Shown: positions 42,862 through 51,914, counted from the stretch's first letter. The stretch: 64,000 bases of DNA from Rhodococcus sp. UNC23MFCrub1.1 (GCF_000686025.1 NZ_JMLQ01000001.1:744001-808000), one strand, 5' to 3'. Notes: generated by a model not told the origin, from the letters alone. Translations and numbers: made by a program.

Positions 42862-44424
42862 ATGACCTCACACCACCACGTCGACGCCGACGTCATCGTC
42901 CTCGGCGGCGGGTCCGCCGGACTGTCCGCCGCACTCATGCTCGGCCGCGCCCGCCGGCGAGTCCTGGTTCTGGACAACGGAACTCCTCGCAACGCGCCCG
43001 CGTCACACATGCACGGCGTGCTGGGTAGGGACCACACCTCGCCGCTCGACTACCTGAAGAACGGCCGAGCCGACCTCGAGCGGTACGACGTCACGATCGT
43101 CGACGCCACGGTCACCGCACTCGGCGGTCACGTCGGGCACTTCTCCGCGACCACGGACGACGGACGCGCCTTCTCGGCGCGGCGCATCGTGGTGACGACC
43201 GGACTCACCGATCTGCTCCCGCCCGTCGACGGTCTGGCGGAACGCTGGGGTCGGGACGTCGTGCAGTGCCCCTACTGCGACGGGTGGGAGATCCAGGATC
43301 ACCGCATCGGCGTCCTGAGCACCGGGCCGTTCAGCATCCATCACGCCTCGATGTGGCGGCAGTGGACAGAGAACCTGACCTTCTTCACCGACGGCGGACC
43401 TCTGGCGGACGAGGATCGCGAGAAATTCACCGCGCGCGGCATCGAGATCGTCGAGCAGAAGGTCACCTCGGTGCTCACCGGGGAGGATCGCCTCCGTGCT
43501 GTCGGGCTGGCCGACGGGACCGAGGTCGCGGTCGACGCTCTCGCCGTGGGACTGCGCTTCACCGCTCGCAGTGAACTTCTCGGATCGCTCGGCCTCACCA
43601 CAGTGCCGCACGCGACCGGACTCGGCGACGTCGTCGAGGTCGATTCCTTCGGAGCCACCACCGTGGCGGGAGTGTGGGCGGCGGGCAACGTCACCGACCC
43701 GTCGGCCACGGTCATCGCCTCCACCGCGCAGGGAGCCCTCGCTGGCGCTCACGTCAACGCGAACCTCATCGCCGAGGAGTTCGACCAGGCGGTCCAGGCA
43801 GGGCGCCCCCGGCCGACACTGGACGGGCACTTCTGGGACGAGTTGTACCGGGAGTCGGACAAGCGGTGGAGCGGCAATCCCAACCCGACACTGGTCCAGT
43901 ACGCGGAGCACCTCTCCCCCGGGCGCGCCGTCGACGTCGGATCGGGTGAAGGCGCCGACGCCGTGTGGCTGGCGGAACGCGGCTGGACCGTCACCGGCGT
44001 CGACATCTCCGGGGTGGCCGTCGAGCGGGCACGCGGACTGCACGACGGTGTGACGTGGCTGGCCAGCGACCTGCTGACCGACCCGCTGCCGCCGCACTCC
44101 ACGGATCTGCTGACGCTGCACTACTTCGGCATCCTGCGGTCCGGGCCGGCGGACGGGCTCGCGCGCCTCGTCGACACCGTCGCTCCCGGCGGGACGCTGC
44201 TCATGGTCGGCCACACCCCGTCGCCCGGACACCGCTGGGCAGGGTTCGATCCGTCGGACTTCCACAGCCCCCACTCCGTCGCCGAGTCCCTCGACCCCGC
44301 CGAGTGGACCGTCACGGTCGACGAGACGCGTCCACGACTGGTGGAGGCAGCACCCGGAACCCCCCACGTCTCCGACGACATCCTGGTGGCCGTCCGGGTG
44401 CCGGAACGGGTCGGACAGCGATAG
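42862..44424 (+). CDS. Thioredoxin-reductase-like dithiol oxidase fused to SAM methyltransferase
   Basis: A 520-residue fusion. Residues about 1-305 are a thioredoxin-reductase-like flavoprotein: FAD motif GGGSAG (15-20), redox pair CPYC (Cys136, Cys139) and WAAGNV. The place of the NADPH-binding GxGxxA motif reads IGVLSTGPFSIHHASMW, so NADPH binding looks lost, as in O2-using dithiol oxidases such as GliT/HlmI. Residues about 320-520 are a class I methyltransferase with VDVGSGEGAD (357-366). The inferred role is detoxification of a dithiol or chalcogen compound by oxidation or methylation. The ATG at 42862 is preferred over an ATG at 42805. An XRE-cupin gene is divergent. Confidence 0.88.
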   Translation: MTSHHHVDADVIVLGGGSAGLSAALMLGRARRRVLVLDNGTPRNAPASHMHGVLGRDHTSPLDYLKNGRADLERYDVTIVDATVTALGGHVGHFSATTDDGRAFSARRIVVTTGLTDLLPPVDGLAERWGRDVVQCPYCDGWEIQDHRIGVLSTGPFSIHHASMWRQWTENLTFFTDGGPLADEDREKFTARGIEIVEQKVTSVLTGEDRLRAVGLADGTEVAVDALAVGLRFTARSELLGSLGLTTVPHATGLGDVVEVDSFGATTVAGVWAAGNVTDPSATVIASTAQGALAGAHVNANLIAEEFDQAVQAGRPRPTLDGHFWDELYRESDKRWSGNPNPTLVQYAEHLSPGRAVDVGSGEGADAVWLAERGWTVTGVDISGVAVERARGLHDGVTWLASDLLTDPLPPHSTDLLTLHYFGILRSGPADGLARLVDTVAPGGTLLMVGHTPSPGHRWAGFDPSDFHSPHSVAESLDPAEWTVTVDETRPRLVEAAPGTPHVSDDILVAVRVPERVGQR

Positions 44425-44433
44425 CGTCGTCGC

Positions 44434-45702
44434 ATGATCCCGGCGTCCGATCTCCGCGCTCGTTTCGCAGTCGCCCTCTCGGCGATGTACGGCCGTGAGG
44501 TCCCGGCGTACACGACGCTGGTGGAGGTGGCGACCGCGGTGAACGCGGACGTGGTGGCCCGTGAGGGTGCCGAGGCCGAGCGCCTCGGCACCCTCCACCG
44601 CGTCACGGCGGAACGGCACGGAGCCGTCCGGGTGGGGACCGTCGCCGAGTTGCGCGACGTGGCACGACTGTTCGGGGGATTCGGCATGCACCCCGTCGGC
44701 TTCTACGATCTGCGTGACGCCGCCACCCCGATACCGGTGGTGTCCACGGCGTTCCGGCCCGTGGACTCGATCGAGTTGGCCCGCAACCCGTTCCGGGTGT
44801 TCTGCTCCATGCTCGTCGTCGACGACCGCAGATTCTTCACCGCCGATCTGGAGCGGCGACTCACGAACGTACTCGAGGCGCGCACGCTCGTCCCGCCCGA
44901 CCTGGTGCGCCTCGCGGTCCGAGCCGCCGAGGACGGCGGGTTACCGGAACCGGAGGCCACCACGCTCGTCGACGGTGCCGTCGCCGTCTTCGAACTCGGC
45001 ACGGAGCCGGTCGATCGCGCCTGGTACGACGAGCTCGAAGCCGTGTCGTCGGTGGCCGCGGACATCGGCGGGGTGCCGTCGACGCACATCAACCACCTGA
45101 CGCCGCGGGTGCTCGACATCGACGACCTGTACCGCCGCATGGCCGAGCGCGGTATCGAGATGATCGACAGGATCCAGGGACCCCCTCGGTGGGCCGGACC
45201 GCCGGTGCTGTTGCGACAGACGTCGTTCCGCGCTCTCGCCGAACCTCGACTCTTTCGCGACGCGTCCGGTGCCACGTTCTCCGATCGGCTCCGCGTGCGC
45301 TTCGGTGAGGTGGAGGCACGGGGCGTCGCCCTCACCCGCCGCGGCCGGGAGGTGTACGACACCGCGATGGCGCGGGTGGACGGCCTCTCCGACGAGGCCG
45401 CTGCCCGGGAGTGGGCGCAGCACTTCCCCGGCACCGATCAGGAGATGGCGGAGCGAGGACTGGCCTACTACCTTCGCACGCCGGACGGGCTCGAACCCGT
45501 TGTCTACGAGGACTTCCTGCCCGCGTCTGCCGCGGGCATCTTCCGGTCGAACCTCACCTCGGACGGCGCCGTGGACACCGATGCCGAGGGAACGAGCTGG
45601 TCGGCGGAGTCCCTGTCCGAGGCCCTCGGGATGCCGATCGCGGATCCCTACGACCTGTACGACGCGCAGGTCGCGGCCGGGTCAGGCGACAGCGGTGCGT
45701 GA
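44434..45702 (+). CDS. 2-oxoadipate dioxygenase/decarboxylase-like protein (DUF1338, HglS family)
   Basis: A 422-residue non-heme Fe(II) VOC-fold enzyme. It matches the HglS family, which converts 2-oxoadipate to D-2-hydroxyglutarate in lysine breakdown. His62 and Arg66 (ERHGAVRVG), the His in NHLTPRVLD and the Glu in FGEVEARGVAL correspond to the HglS metal and substrate residues as I remember them. The ATG at 44434 lies 6 nt after TAGCGT, which overlaps the preceding stop, so leaderless expression is possible. No other lysine-catabolic gene is in the window. The 3' end overlaps the next, convergent gene by 21 nt. Confidence 0.82.
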   Translation: MIPASDLRARFAVALSAMYGREVPAYTTLVEVATAVNADVVAREGAEAERLGTLHRVTAERHGAVRVGTVAELRDVARLFGGFGMHPVGFYDLRDAATPIPVVSTAFRPVDSIELARNPFRVFCSMLVVDDRRFFTADLERRLTNVLEARTLVPPDLVRLAVRAAEDGGLPEPEATTLVDGAVAVFELGTEPVDRAWYDELEAVSSVAADIGGVPSTHINHLTPRVLDIDDLYRRMAERGIEMIDRIQGPPRWAGPPVLLRQTSFRALAEPRLFRDASGATFSDRLRVRFGEVEARGVALTRRGREVYDTAMARVDGLSDEAAAREWAQHFPGTDQEMAERGLAYYLRTPDGLEPVVYEDFLPASAAGIFRSNLTSDGAVDTDAEGTSWSAESLSEALGMPIADPYDLYDAQVAAGSGDSGA

Positions 45703-46419
45703 GCGCGGAACCCACTCGTAGCGGGCCGACGTCGCACCGTGGAAGCGCGCCAGGTCCACCGCGTCGAGCATGGCGGCACGGGGGCCGGGACGGCCGAGCT
45801 GCTTGGCGCTCACCGACAGTCGCACCACGCCGCCGCGGCGAGCCGTACGGCCGGCACCCATGACGAGCGCGCGGCACCACCACGGTTCCGTGGACCCGGG
45901 CTCCCAGACGTAGCCACCGGATCCGGTGCCGAAGCCCTCACCGATACCGTGGACCCGACCGCGCACCGTGGTTCCCCGCTCGAGGTCCTGGATGCCGGCG
46001 AGCCCGGCGAAGACGCGGAACCCGACCGTGGGAAGGGCGGACACCGCACCCGGTGAGGCGACCCAGCGGGGCGGTGCGAACACGCGGGTGCGCATGCCGA
46101 TCTCCTCCATGACCCGGTCCGCGGCGCGCAACCGCAGCTGCGCCTCGTGAGCGGGGAGGGTCGCGAACTCGGCGCGACGCCGCTTGGTGGCCGCCTGGTC
46201 GTATCCGTGCAAGACCAGTGCGTCTCCGTGATCGCGGCGCATGCGCAGCCAGTCCTGCGTCTCGGTGTCGCGCGTGAGGCGGTACTTGTCCTTCAACCGC
46301 GGGGCCACGAGAAGCGACAACTCGATGTCGCGGCGATCCATCTCCGCGGCGAACTCGGCGGCGGCGTCGCGGGTCTCGTCGCGGATACCGGACACGGACA
46401 CGATCAGACGTGCACTCAT
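45682..46419 (-). CDS. DUF2334 polysaccharide deacetylase-like protein
   Basis: A 245-residue cytoplasmic-looking protein of the DUF2334/NodB-like family. SARLIVSVSGIRDETRD, HGDALVLHGYDQ and RTRVFAPPRWVASPGAVSAL fit the deacetylase barrel, with the HGYD His and Asp as likely metal ligands. The ATG at 46417-46419 is the last plausible start. The 3' end overlaps the HglS-like gene by 21 nt. The substrate is unknown, perhaps a cell-envelope sugar. Confidence 0.78.
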   Translation of the reverse strand: MSARLIVSVSGIRDETRDAAAEFAAEMDRRDIELSLLVAPRLKDKYRLTRDTETQDWLRMRRDHGDALVLHGYDQAATKRRRAEFATLPAHEAQLRLRAADRVMEEIGMRTRVFAPPRWVASPGAVSALPTVGFRVFAGLAGIQDLERGTTVRGRVHGIGEGFGTGSGGYVWEPGSTEPWWCRALVMGAGRTARRGGVVRLSVSAKQLGRPGPRAAMLDAVDLARFHGATSARYEWVPRSRTAVA

Positions 46420-46480
46420 GAAGAAACCGTCGCACACCGAGGTGTACGACGGTCTCGTCCCGCGTGAACGCCGGGCGACG

Positions 46481-46981
46481 TCAGAGAGTCGGAACGGGCA
46501 GCACCTTGTCGATCGCCGCGAGAACCTCGGGGGCGTCCGGTTCGGTGCGGGGGCGGAATCGGCCCACGACCTCGCCGTCCGGCGAGACGAGGAACTTCTC
46601 GAAGTTCCACTGCACGTCCCCCGCGTTCCCCTCGGAGTCCGCGGTCTGCGTCAGGATCTCGTAGAGCGGGTGCCGGTTCTCGCCGTTGACGTCGACCTTC
46701 TCCATCAGCGGGAAGGTGACGTCGTACGTCGTGGAGCAGAACGTCTCGATCTCCTCGGCCGAGCCGGGCTCCTGGCCACCGAACTGGTTGCAGGGAACGC
46801 CCACGACCGAGAGTCCGCGGTCCGCGTACTCGCGGGCCAGCTTCTCCAGCGTCGTGTACTGCGGGGTCAGGCCACACTTCGAGGCGACGTTGACCACGAG
46901 CACCGCGCGGCCGCTGTACTCCTCGAGCGAGGTGGGAGCGCCGCCGAGAGTGCTGATGCCGACGTTCTGCAGTTCTGTCAT
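46481..46981 (-). CDS. Glutathione peroxidase-like thiol peroxidase
   Basis: A 166-residue GPx-family protein with the active-site Cys in VNVASKCGLTPQY, the Gln in CNQFGGQEPG and the Trp in VQWNFEKFLV. Actinobacteria lack glutathione, so the real reductant is probably thioredoxin or mycothiol. The ATG at 46979-46981 gives MTELQNVGIST. It lies downstream of dctA on the same strand but beyond a strong terminator, so it has its own promoter. Confidence 0.92.
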   Translation of the reverse strand: MTELQNVGISTLGGAPTSLEEYSGRAVLVVNVASKCGLTPQYTTLEKLAREYADRGLSVVGVPCNQFGGQEPGSAEEIETFCSTTYDVTFPLMEKVDVNGENRHPLYEILTQTADSEGNAGDVQWNFEKFLVSPDGEVVGRFRPRTEPDAPEVLAAIDKVLPVPTL

Positions 46982-47014
46982 GGGCTCACAGTACCGGCCG
47001 GTAACCCGTGAGCA

Positions 47015-47060
47015 CGAGAGCGGGCGCACCCTCCCTGTGTGGAGGATGCGCCCGCTCTCG
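47015..47060 (-). terminator. Terminator of dctA
   Basis: A 20-nt stem with one mismatch (CGAGAGCGGGCGCACCCTCC and its partner) and a 6-nt loop, 17 nt after the dctA stop. Confidence 0.85.
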
Positions 47061-47076
47061 GTCGGTGCGTGCGGTG

Positions 47077-48462
47077 CTAGTTCTTCACGAGGTCGGGCTT
47101 GGCTTCCGGATCGCGGGCCTCTCCGTGTCCGTCGTCCACCATCGTGGTCTCGTCGAACGGGAGCTTGCCGGCGAGGACGTCCTTGACGCGCTCGTTGTCG
47201 ATGGTCTTCGTCCAGGTGCCGACCAGCATCGTGGCGACGGCGTTGCCCGAGAAGTTGGTGACGGCGCGAGCCTCGGACATGAACCGGTCGATGCCGACGA
47301 TGAGGCCGATGCCGTCGAGCAGCTCGGGGCGGTGGCTCTGCAGACCACCGGCGAGCGTGGCGAGTCCGGCGCCGGAGACGCCGGCCGCGCCCTTGCTGGC
47401 GATGATCATGAAGACGAGCAGCGAGATCTGCTCGCCGAGTCCGAGCGGGTTGCCCATGGCGTCGGCGATGAAGATCGAGGCCATCGTCAGGTAGATCGCG
47501 GTGCCGTCGAGGTTGAAGGAGTAGCCGGTGGGGACGACGACGCCGACCGTGGTGCGCTGCACTCCGACGTGCTCCATCTTGGCGATGAGGCGCGGCAGGG
47601 CCGACTCGGAGGACGAGGTGGCGACGATGAGCAGGTACTCACGGGCCAGGTACTTGACCAGCTTGAAGATCGAGACGCCGGAGACGAAGCGCAGGATCGT
47701 GCCGAGGATGCCGAAGACGAAGATGGTGCAGGTCAGGTAGAAGGCCAGCATGAGGGTGGCCAGCTGGACCACGGCCTCGAAGCCGGTGTCACCGACGACC
47801 TTGGCGATGGCGCCGAAGGCACCGATCGGGGCGAGCCACAGGATGCCGGCCAGGATGCGGAAGACGAGCTTCTGGATCGAGCCGATGCCGCGGAGGATGC
47901 CCTCACCCTGCTTGCCCATGGCCTGCAGGCCGAAGCCGACGAGCAGCGCGACGAAGAGGGTCTGCAGCACGCTGCCCTCGGTGAGCGACGACAGCAGCGA
48001 CGTCGGGATGATTCCCTGGATGAAGTCGAGCGTGCCGCCGGCACCTTCCGCGGTCTCGACGAGCTTGCCGACAGCGCCGGAGTTCGGCTCGATGTTCAGG
48101 CCGGTTCCCGGCTGGATCAGGTTGCCGACCACCATGCCGATGGCGAGGGCGAAGGTGGACATCGTGATGAAGTAACCGAGGGCGAGGCCGCCGACCTTGC
48201 CGACGCTGGCCGCGGCCTTGACCGACCCGATGCCGAGCACGATGGTGCAGAAGATGACCGGGCTGATCATCATCTTGATCAGATCGACGAACATGGTGCC
48301 CAGCACGCCGAGGCTCGACCCGACCTCGGGTGCGACGAGACCGACGATGACACCGCCGATCACGGCGATGATCACGGCGATGTAGAGCCAGTGGGTCTTG
48401 TCCCGCTTCTTCTTGGGCGGCGGGGTCGCGTCGTACGGTTCGGCGTCGATGCTGGCGGTCAT
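47077..48462 (-). CDS. dctA: C4-dicarboxylate:cation symporter DctA
   Basis: A 461-residue membrane transporter of the DAACS family for succinate, fumarate and malate. About eight spans are visible together with the family motifs ATSSSESALPRL (hairpin loop), TGYSFNLDGTAIY, and SKGAAGVSGAG. The ATG at 48460-48462 begins MTASIDAEPYDA; a lysine-rich PPKKKRDK precedes the first span. It is divergent from a CitAB-type sensor-regulator pair that probably controls it. Confidence 0.95.
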   Translation of the reverse strand: MTASIDAEPYDATPPPKKKRDKTHWLYIAVIIAVIGGVIVGLVAPEVGSSLGVLGTMFVDLIKMMISPVIFCTIVLGIGSVKAAASVGKVGGLALGYFITMSTFALAIGMVVGNLIQPGTGLNIEPNSGAVGKLVETAEGAGGTLDFIQGIIPTSLLSSLTEGSVLQTLFVALLVGFGLQAMGKQGEGILRGIGSIQKLVFRILAGILWLAPIGAFGAIAKVVGDTGFEAVVQLATLMLAFYLTCTIFVFGILGTILRFVSGVSIFKLVKYLAREYLLIVATSSSESALPRLIAKMEHVGVQRTTVGVVVPTGYSFNLDGTAIYLTMASIFIADAMGNPLGLGEQISLLVFMIIASKGAAGVSGAGLATLAGGLQSHRPELLDGIGLIVGIDRFMSEARAVTNFSGNAVATMLVGTWTKTIDNERVKDVLAGKLPFDETTMVDDGHGEARDPEAKPDLVKN

Positions 48463-48619
48463 GGTTGTCCTTACGATCGTGGCGTGAGGTGGATCACGCT
48501 TGTCTGAATGGAATGGTGGTCCATGAGCGTGACCCGAGTCACCAATGAGTTCATTTCGTTCATGTGTACAGCGGTCACGCTCACGTCGTGAGCAGAACAG
48601 TCGAACCCGGAGGAACCCC
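48463..48619. promoter_or_regulatory. Divergent dctA/sensor control region
   Basis: The 157-nt region holds an imperfect inverted repeat TGAANNNNATGGTG (48505-48518) with CACCAATGAGTTCA (48540-48553), a TTCAT-N4-TTCAT pair at about 48550-48563, and a perfect GCTCAC-GTC-GTGAGC (48579-48593) close to the kinase start. Any may bind the adjacent response regulator. Confidence 0.45.
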
Positions 48620-50173
48620 GTGAGCAGCACGAACACCCGGCGTCGCCGCAGTGTGGCGCGGCAGCTCCTCGTCGGCCAGCTCGCGGTCGTGGTGCTCCTC
48701 GTGACGCTCGGCGGCGCTCTCGCCCTCGTCGACGCCCGCCGGGACAGCGACGAGAGCATCCGCCGGGAGGTCGTCGACATCGCCGTCTCGATCGCGACTG
48801 CCCCGTCCACGGTGACCGCACTCGCGAGTGCGGATCCCACAGCCGCGCTGCAACCGGTGACCGAGCGCGTGCGCATCGCGACGGGGATGGACTTCATCGT
48901 CGTCATGTCGCCCGACCGCACGCGTTTCACCCACACCACCACCGAGCTGATCGGCGGGCAGTTCACGGGCACGATCGACCGGGCGCTCGCCGGCGAGACG
49001 TTCACCGAGACGTACCGCGGATCTCTGGGACCGTCGATCCGCGCCGTCACGCCCGTGCTCGACGACGGCCGCGTCGTGGGGCTCGTCTCCGCCGGGGTCA
49101 CCCGCCAGAAGATCTCCAGTCAGTTCGTCGCCGGGCTCCCGGCAGTCCTCGGCATCATCGCGGCGGCACTCGGCGTGGCCCTCGCGGCGTCGTATCTACT
49201 CAATCGGCGGCTCAGTCGTCAGACCCTCGGGCTCGCGCCCGACGAGCTGCGCAGCATGTACGAGCACCACGATGCCGTCCTGCACTCCATCGGCGAGGGG
49301 CTGGTGGTGTGGGGCGACGACTCGGAGGCGGAGCTGGTCAACGACGAGGCGCGGCGGCTGCTGGACCTGCCCGAGGGTCCCGTGACGCGCGAGCGCCTTC
49401 CGGAATCGCTGCGCGGACTGGGCGACACCGCCGTTCGCGACGAGATGCACCTGACGACGACGCGTGTCCTCGTGGTGACCCAGGACCCCGTCCTGCACGG
49501 GTCCCGCCGGCTCGGGACGGTGACCGTGCTGCGCGATCACACCGAATTGCAGCGTGTCATGGGCGAACTCGACTCGATGACATCCTTCGCCGAGTCGCTG
49601 CGCTCGCAAGCGCACGAGTCGGCGAACCGTCTCCACACCGTCATCACGATGGTCGAACTCGGCCGCACCGAGCAGGCGGTCGAGTTCGCCACCCAGGAAC
49701 TCGAGCTGTCGCAGAACCTCATCGACCGGCTCATGAGCACGGTGCAGGAACCCGCGGTCGCAGCACTGTTGCTGGGCAAGGTGAGCCAGGCCGCCGAGCA
49801 GGGCGTCGAGCTCACGGTCACCGAGGACACCGCCCTCACCGACACCGAGTCCTTCGACCGACGCGAATTGGTCACTCTCGCCGGAAATTTGATAGACAAT
49901 GCGATCGATGCAGCGAAGCAGTCGGACGAGCCGTGGGTGGAGGTGACCGTGCGCGAGAGCGAGACGGACCTCGTGATCCAGGTGGCGGACAGTGGACCGG
50001 GAATGGACGCGGACGCCCTGGCGAGAGCACGGACCCGCGGTTACTCCACCAAGTCCGGCTCGCGGGGCCTCGGTCTCGCGCTGGTCACCCAGGTGGTCGA
50101 ACGCCATCACGGGACCCTGACGTCGGAGACGACCTACGGATCGGTCGTCACCGCGAGCATCCCGCATGAGTGA
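48620..50173 (+). CDS. CitA/DcuS-type sensor histidine kinase
   Basis: A 517-residue sensor. Residues about 13-35 form the first membrane span and about 175-195 the second; between them is a periplasmic PAS (CitA-like) domain sensing dicarboxylates (VTERVRIATGMDFIVVMS, FTHTTTELIGGQF). A cytoplasmic PAS follows. The phosphoacceptor His is in LRSQAHESANRLHTV, typical of this subfamily, and the ATPase has NLIDNAIDAA and SGSRGLGLAL. The GTG at 48620 follows GGAGGA. It overlaps the regulator gene by 8 nt. Confidence 0.92.
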   Translation: MSSTNTRRRRSVARQLLVGQLAVVVLLVTLGGALALVDARRDSDESIRREVVDIAVSIATAPSTVTALASADPTAALQPVTERVRIATGMDFIVVMSPDRTRFTHTTTELIGGQFTGTIDRALAGETFTETYRGSLGPSIRAVTPVLDDGRVVGLVSAGVTRQKISSQFVAGLPAVLGIIAAALGVALAASYLLNRRLSRQTLGLAPDELRSMYEHHDAVLHSIGEGLVVWGDDSEAELVNDEARRLLDLPEGPVTRERLPESLRGLGDTAVRDEMHLTTTRVLVVTQDPVLHGSRRLGTVTVLRDHTELQRVMGELDSMTSFAESLRSQAHESANRLHTVITMVELGRTEQAVEFATQELELSQNLIDRLMSTVQEPAVAALLLGKVSQAAEQGVELTVTEDTALTDTESFDRRELVTLAGNLIDNAIDAAKQSDEPWVEVTVRESETDLVIQVADSGPGMDADALARARTRGYSTKSGSRGLGLALVTQVVERHHGTLTSETTYGSVVTASIPHE

Positions 50174-50885
50174 GGCACCCGGTCCCGACGACACCACCAT
50201 CCGCGTGCTGATCGTCGAGGACGAACCCCTGATCGCGGAAGCCCATTCGAGCTACGTCGGTCGTGTCCCCGGCTTCACCGTGGGTGCGATGGTGCACACC
50301 GCGTCGGGCGCCATGCGCGCGGCGTCCAAGGCCATCGCCGACGGGTCGCCGTTCGATCTGGTCCTGCTCGACATCGGGCTGCCGGACGCCAACGGCATCG
50401 ACGTCGCCGCCGCACTCGGTGGACTGCGCCCCGGACCCGACGTCATCGCCATCACCTCCGAGCGCGACCTCGCCGTCGTGCGCAACGCCGTCGCGCACGG
50501 GGTGGTGCTGTACCTGCTCAAGCCCTTCACCTTCGCGGCGTTCCGGGACAAGCTGGAACGATACGGCGAGTTTCGCAGCGCCCTGCGCGACGGCGAGTCG
50601 GCGGTGAGTCAACGCGACATCGACCGCGCCATGGCCTCTCTGCGCACCGCGGACGAGCGCGCCGCCTCCCCCAAGGGCATCGCTCCGGCGACACTCACCG
50701 AGATCTCGAACAGCGTGCGGGCACAGCCCGAGGGACTCGGGGCCTCCGAGGCAGCCAAGGCCGTCGGCGTCTCCCGGGTGACGGCGTGGCGCTATCTCGA
50801 ACGGCTCGCCGACGACGGGCTCGTCGAGCGGCACACCGAGTACGGCAGGGCCGGACGGCCCCAGGTGCGGTACCGCTGGCGGTGA
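50166..50885 (+). CDS. CitB/DcuR-type response regulator
   Basis: A 239-residue regulator. The receiver domain has VEDEPLIAEAH, the phospho-acceptor Asp in VLLDIGLPDANG and Lys in LLKPFTFAAF. The C-terminus contains a helix-turn-helix, GASEAAKAVGVSRVTAWRYLERL, of the CitB/DcuR kind. With the preceding kinase it forms a dicarboxylate-responsive pair; divergent dctA is the obvious target. Confidence 0.93.
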   Translation: MSEAPGPDDTTIRVLIVEDEPLIAEAHSSYVGRVPGFTVGAMVHTASGAMRAASKAIADGSPFDLVLLDIGLPDANGIDVAAALGGLRPGPDVIAITSERDLAVVRNAVAHGVVLYLLKPFTFAAFRDKLERYGEFRSALRDGESAVSQRDIDRAMASLRTADERAASPKGIAPATLTEISNSVRAQPEGLGASEAAKAVGVSRVTAWRYLERLADDGLVERHTEYGRAGRPQVRYRWR

Positions 50886-50905
50886 CCGCCTGACGACGGG
50901 TGCGG

Positions 50906-51874
50906 TCAGAATGTCGGGACGATGGTCTCGACCGCCCACGCGAGACCGAGCGGGGACGGGAACGCGATCGACTGCGCCTCGGTGGGAGCGAGCGGCACGT
51001 AGTCGCCCCGTTGCACCGCAGACAGAGCCGAGACGCCGGGAAGTGCCCGGAACTCGTCGAGAGCGGCCGGCGGACCCGTGGCGATGACGAGGTCAGCGTC
51101 GTTGTTCGACAGGTCCTCGTAGGTGATCTGCGCCCGTCCCGGAATGGAGCTGGTCGGCAACGTCGTCGCGTGATCGGTGGGCCGCATCCCGAGGGCGTCG
51201 AGGAACTGTGCACCGGCGTCGTCGACGGAGTTCACGACGTACACACTGCCGTCGGCCGGACCGACGAAGAACGTGAACGTGCGGCCCGCGAAACCGGGAT
51301 TCGCCTCGGCCGCAGCGGCTATCGTCGATTCGGTCTCCTCGATCACGCGCTCGCCGTCGTCGCCGCGACCGAGCGCGCCCGCGATGGTCCGCGTGGCCTC
51401 CTGCCACGTCTCCGCCGACGGTGTGCTCGCGTAGTGCACGACGGGTGCGAGTGCGGACAACTGGTCGTAGCGGGTGTCGAGTCCGAACGCCTTGGTGCCC
51501 ACGATCAGATCCGGTTCGTAGGACAGCACGTCCTCGACCGACAGATCGGCGTTGGCGCCCTGCAGGAAAGCGGGAGCGTCCTTCCCAGCGATCGCTGCCT
51601 CGGTCCACGGCTGGAATCCCGACTCGGCCGTCGCGCGGGCGGTCGCCACGGGGGTCACCCCCAAGGACAGCAGGATGTCCGCGTCGGTCCACGACAACGC
51701 GACGACGCGTGTCGGTTCGCTCTCGACGACAGCGGATCCGAGTGCCCCGTCGACGGTGATCGGAAAGGACGACGCATCGTCCACAGCCTGCGACGACGCC
51801 GCCCCGGTGGGCTCGCCCGAGGAACATCCCGCGAGCGCGACGGCGACGATCAGGGCGACGAGAATTCTTCGCAT
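50906..51874 (-). CDS. Iron/siderophore-type ABC substrate-binding lipoprotein
   Basis: A 322-residue FecB/FepB-like protein. The lipobox VALAGCSS at residues 13-20 is preceded by a short signal. Two lobes joined by a long helix are typical: ALSWTDADILLSLGVTPVA, PDLIVGTKAFGLDTRYDQL, and QRGDYVPLAPTEAQSIAFP. It stands alone without permease or ATPase genes, so partners must be elsewhere. Ferric siderophore or heme is likely, but cobalamin cannot be excluded. Confidence 0.87.
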   Translation of the reverse strand: MRRILVALIVAVALAGCSSGEPTGAASSQAVDDASSFPITVDGALGSAVVESEPTRVVALSWTDADILLSLGVTPVATARATAESGFQPWTEAAIAGKDAPAFLQGANADLSVEDVLSYEPDLIVGTKAFGLDTRYDQLSALAPVVHYASTPSAETWQEATRTIAGALGRGDDGERVIEETESTIAAAAEANPGFAGRTFTFFVGPADGSVYVVNSVDDAGAQFLDALGMRPTDHATTLPTSSIPGRAQITYEDLSNNDADLVIATGPPAALDEFRALPGVSALSAVQRGDYVPLAPTEAQSIAFPSPLGLAWAVETIVPTF

Positions 51875-51914
51875 ACCGGACGATCTTAAGGTCCGGTAGT
51901 TCCCCGCGGGGGTG

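Noticed and set aside
48545-48619. ATG at 48545 as start of the sensor kinase
   Set aside because: It would add 25 Arg/Ser-rich residues lying in the divergent promoter region; GTG at 48620 has GGAGGA at proper spacing.
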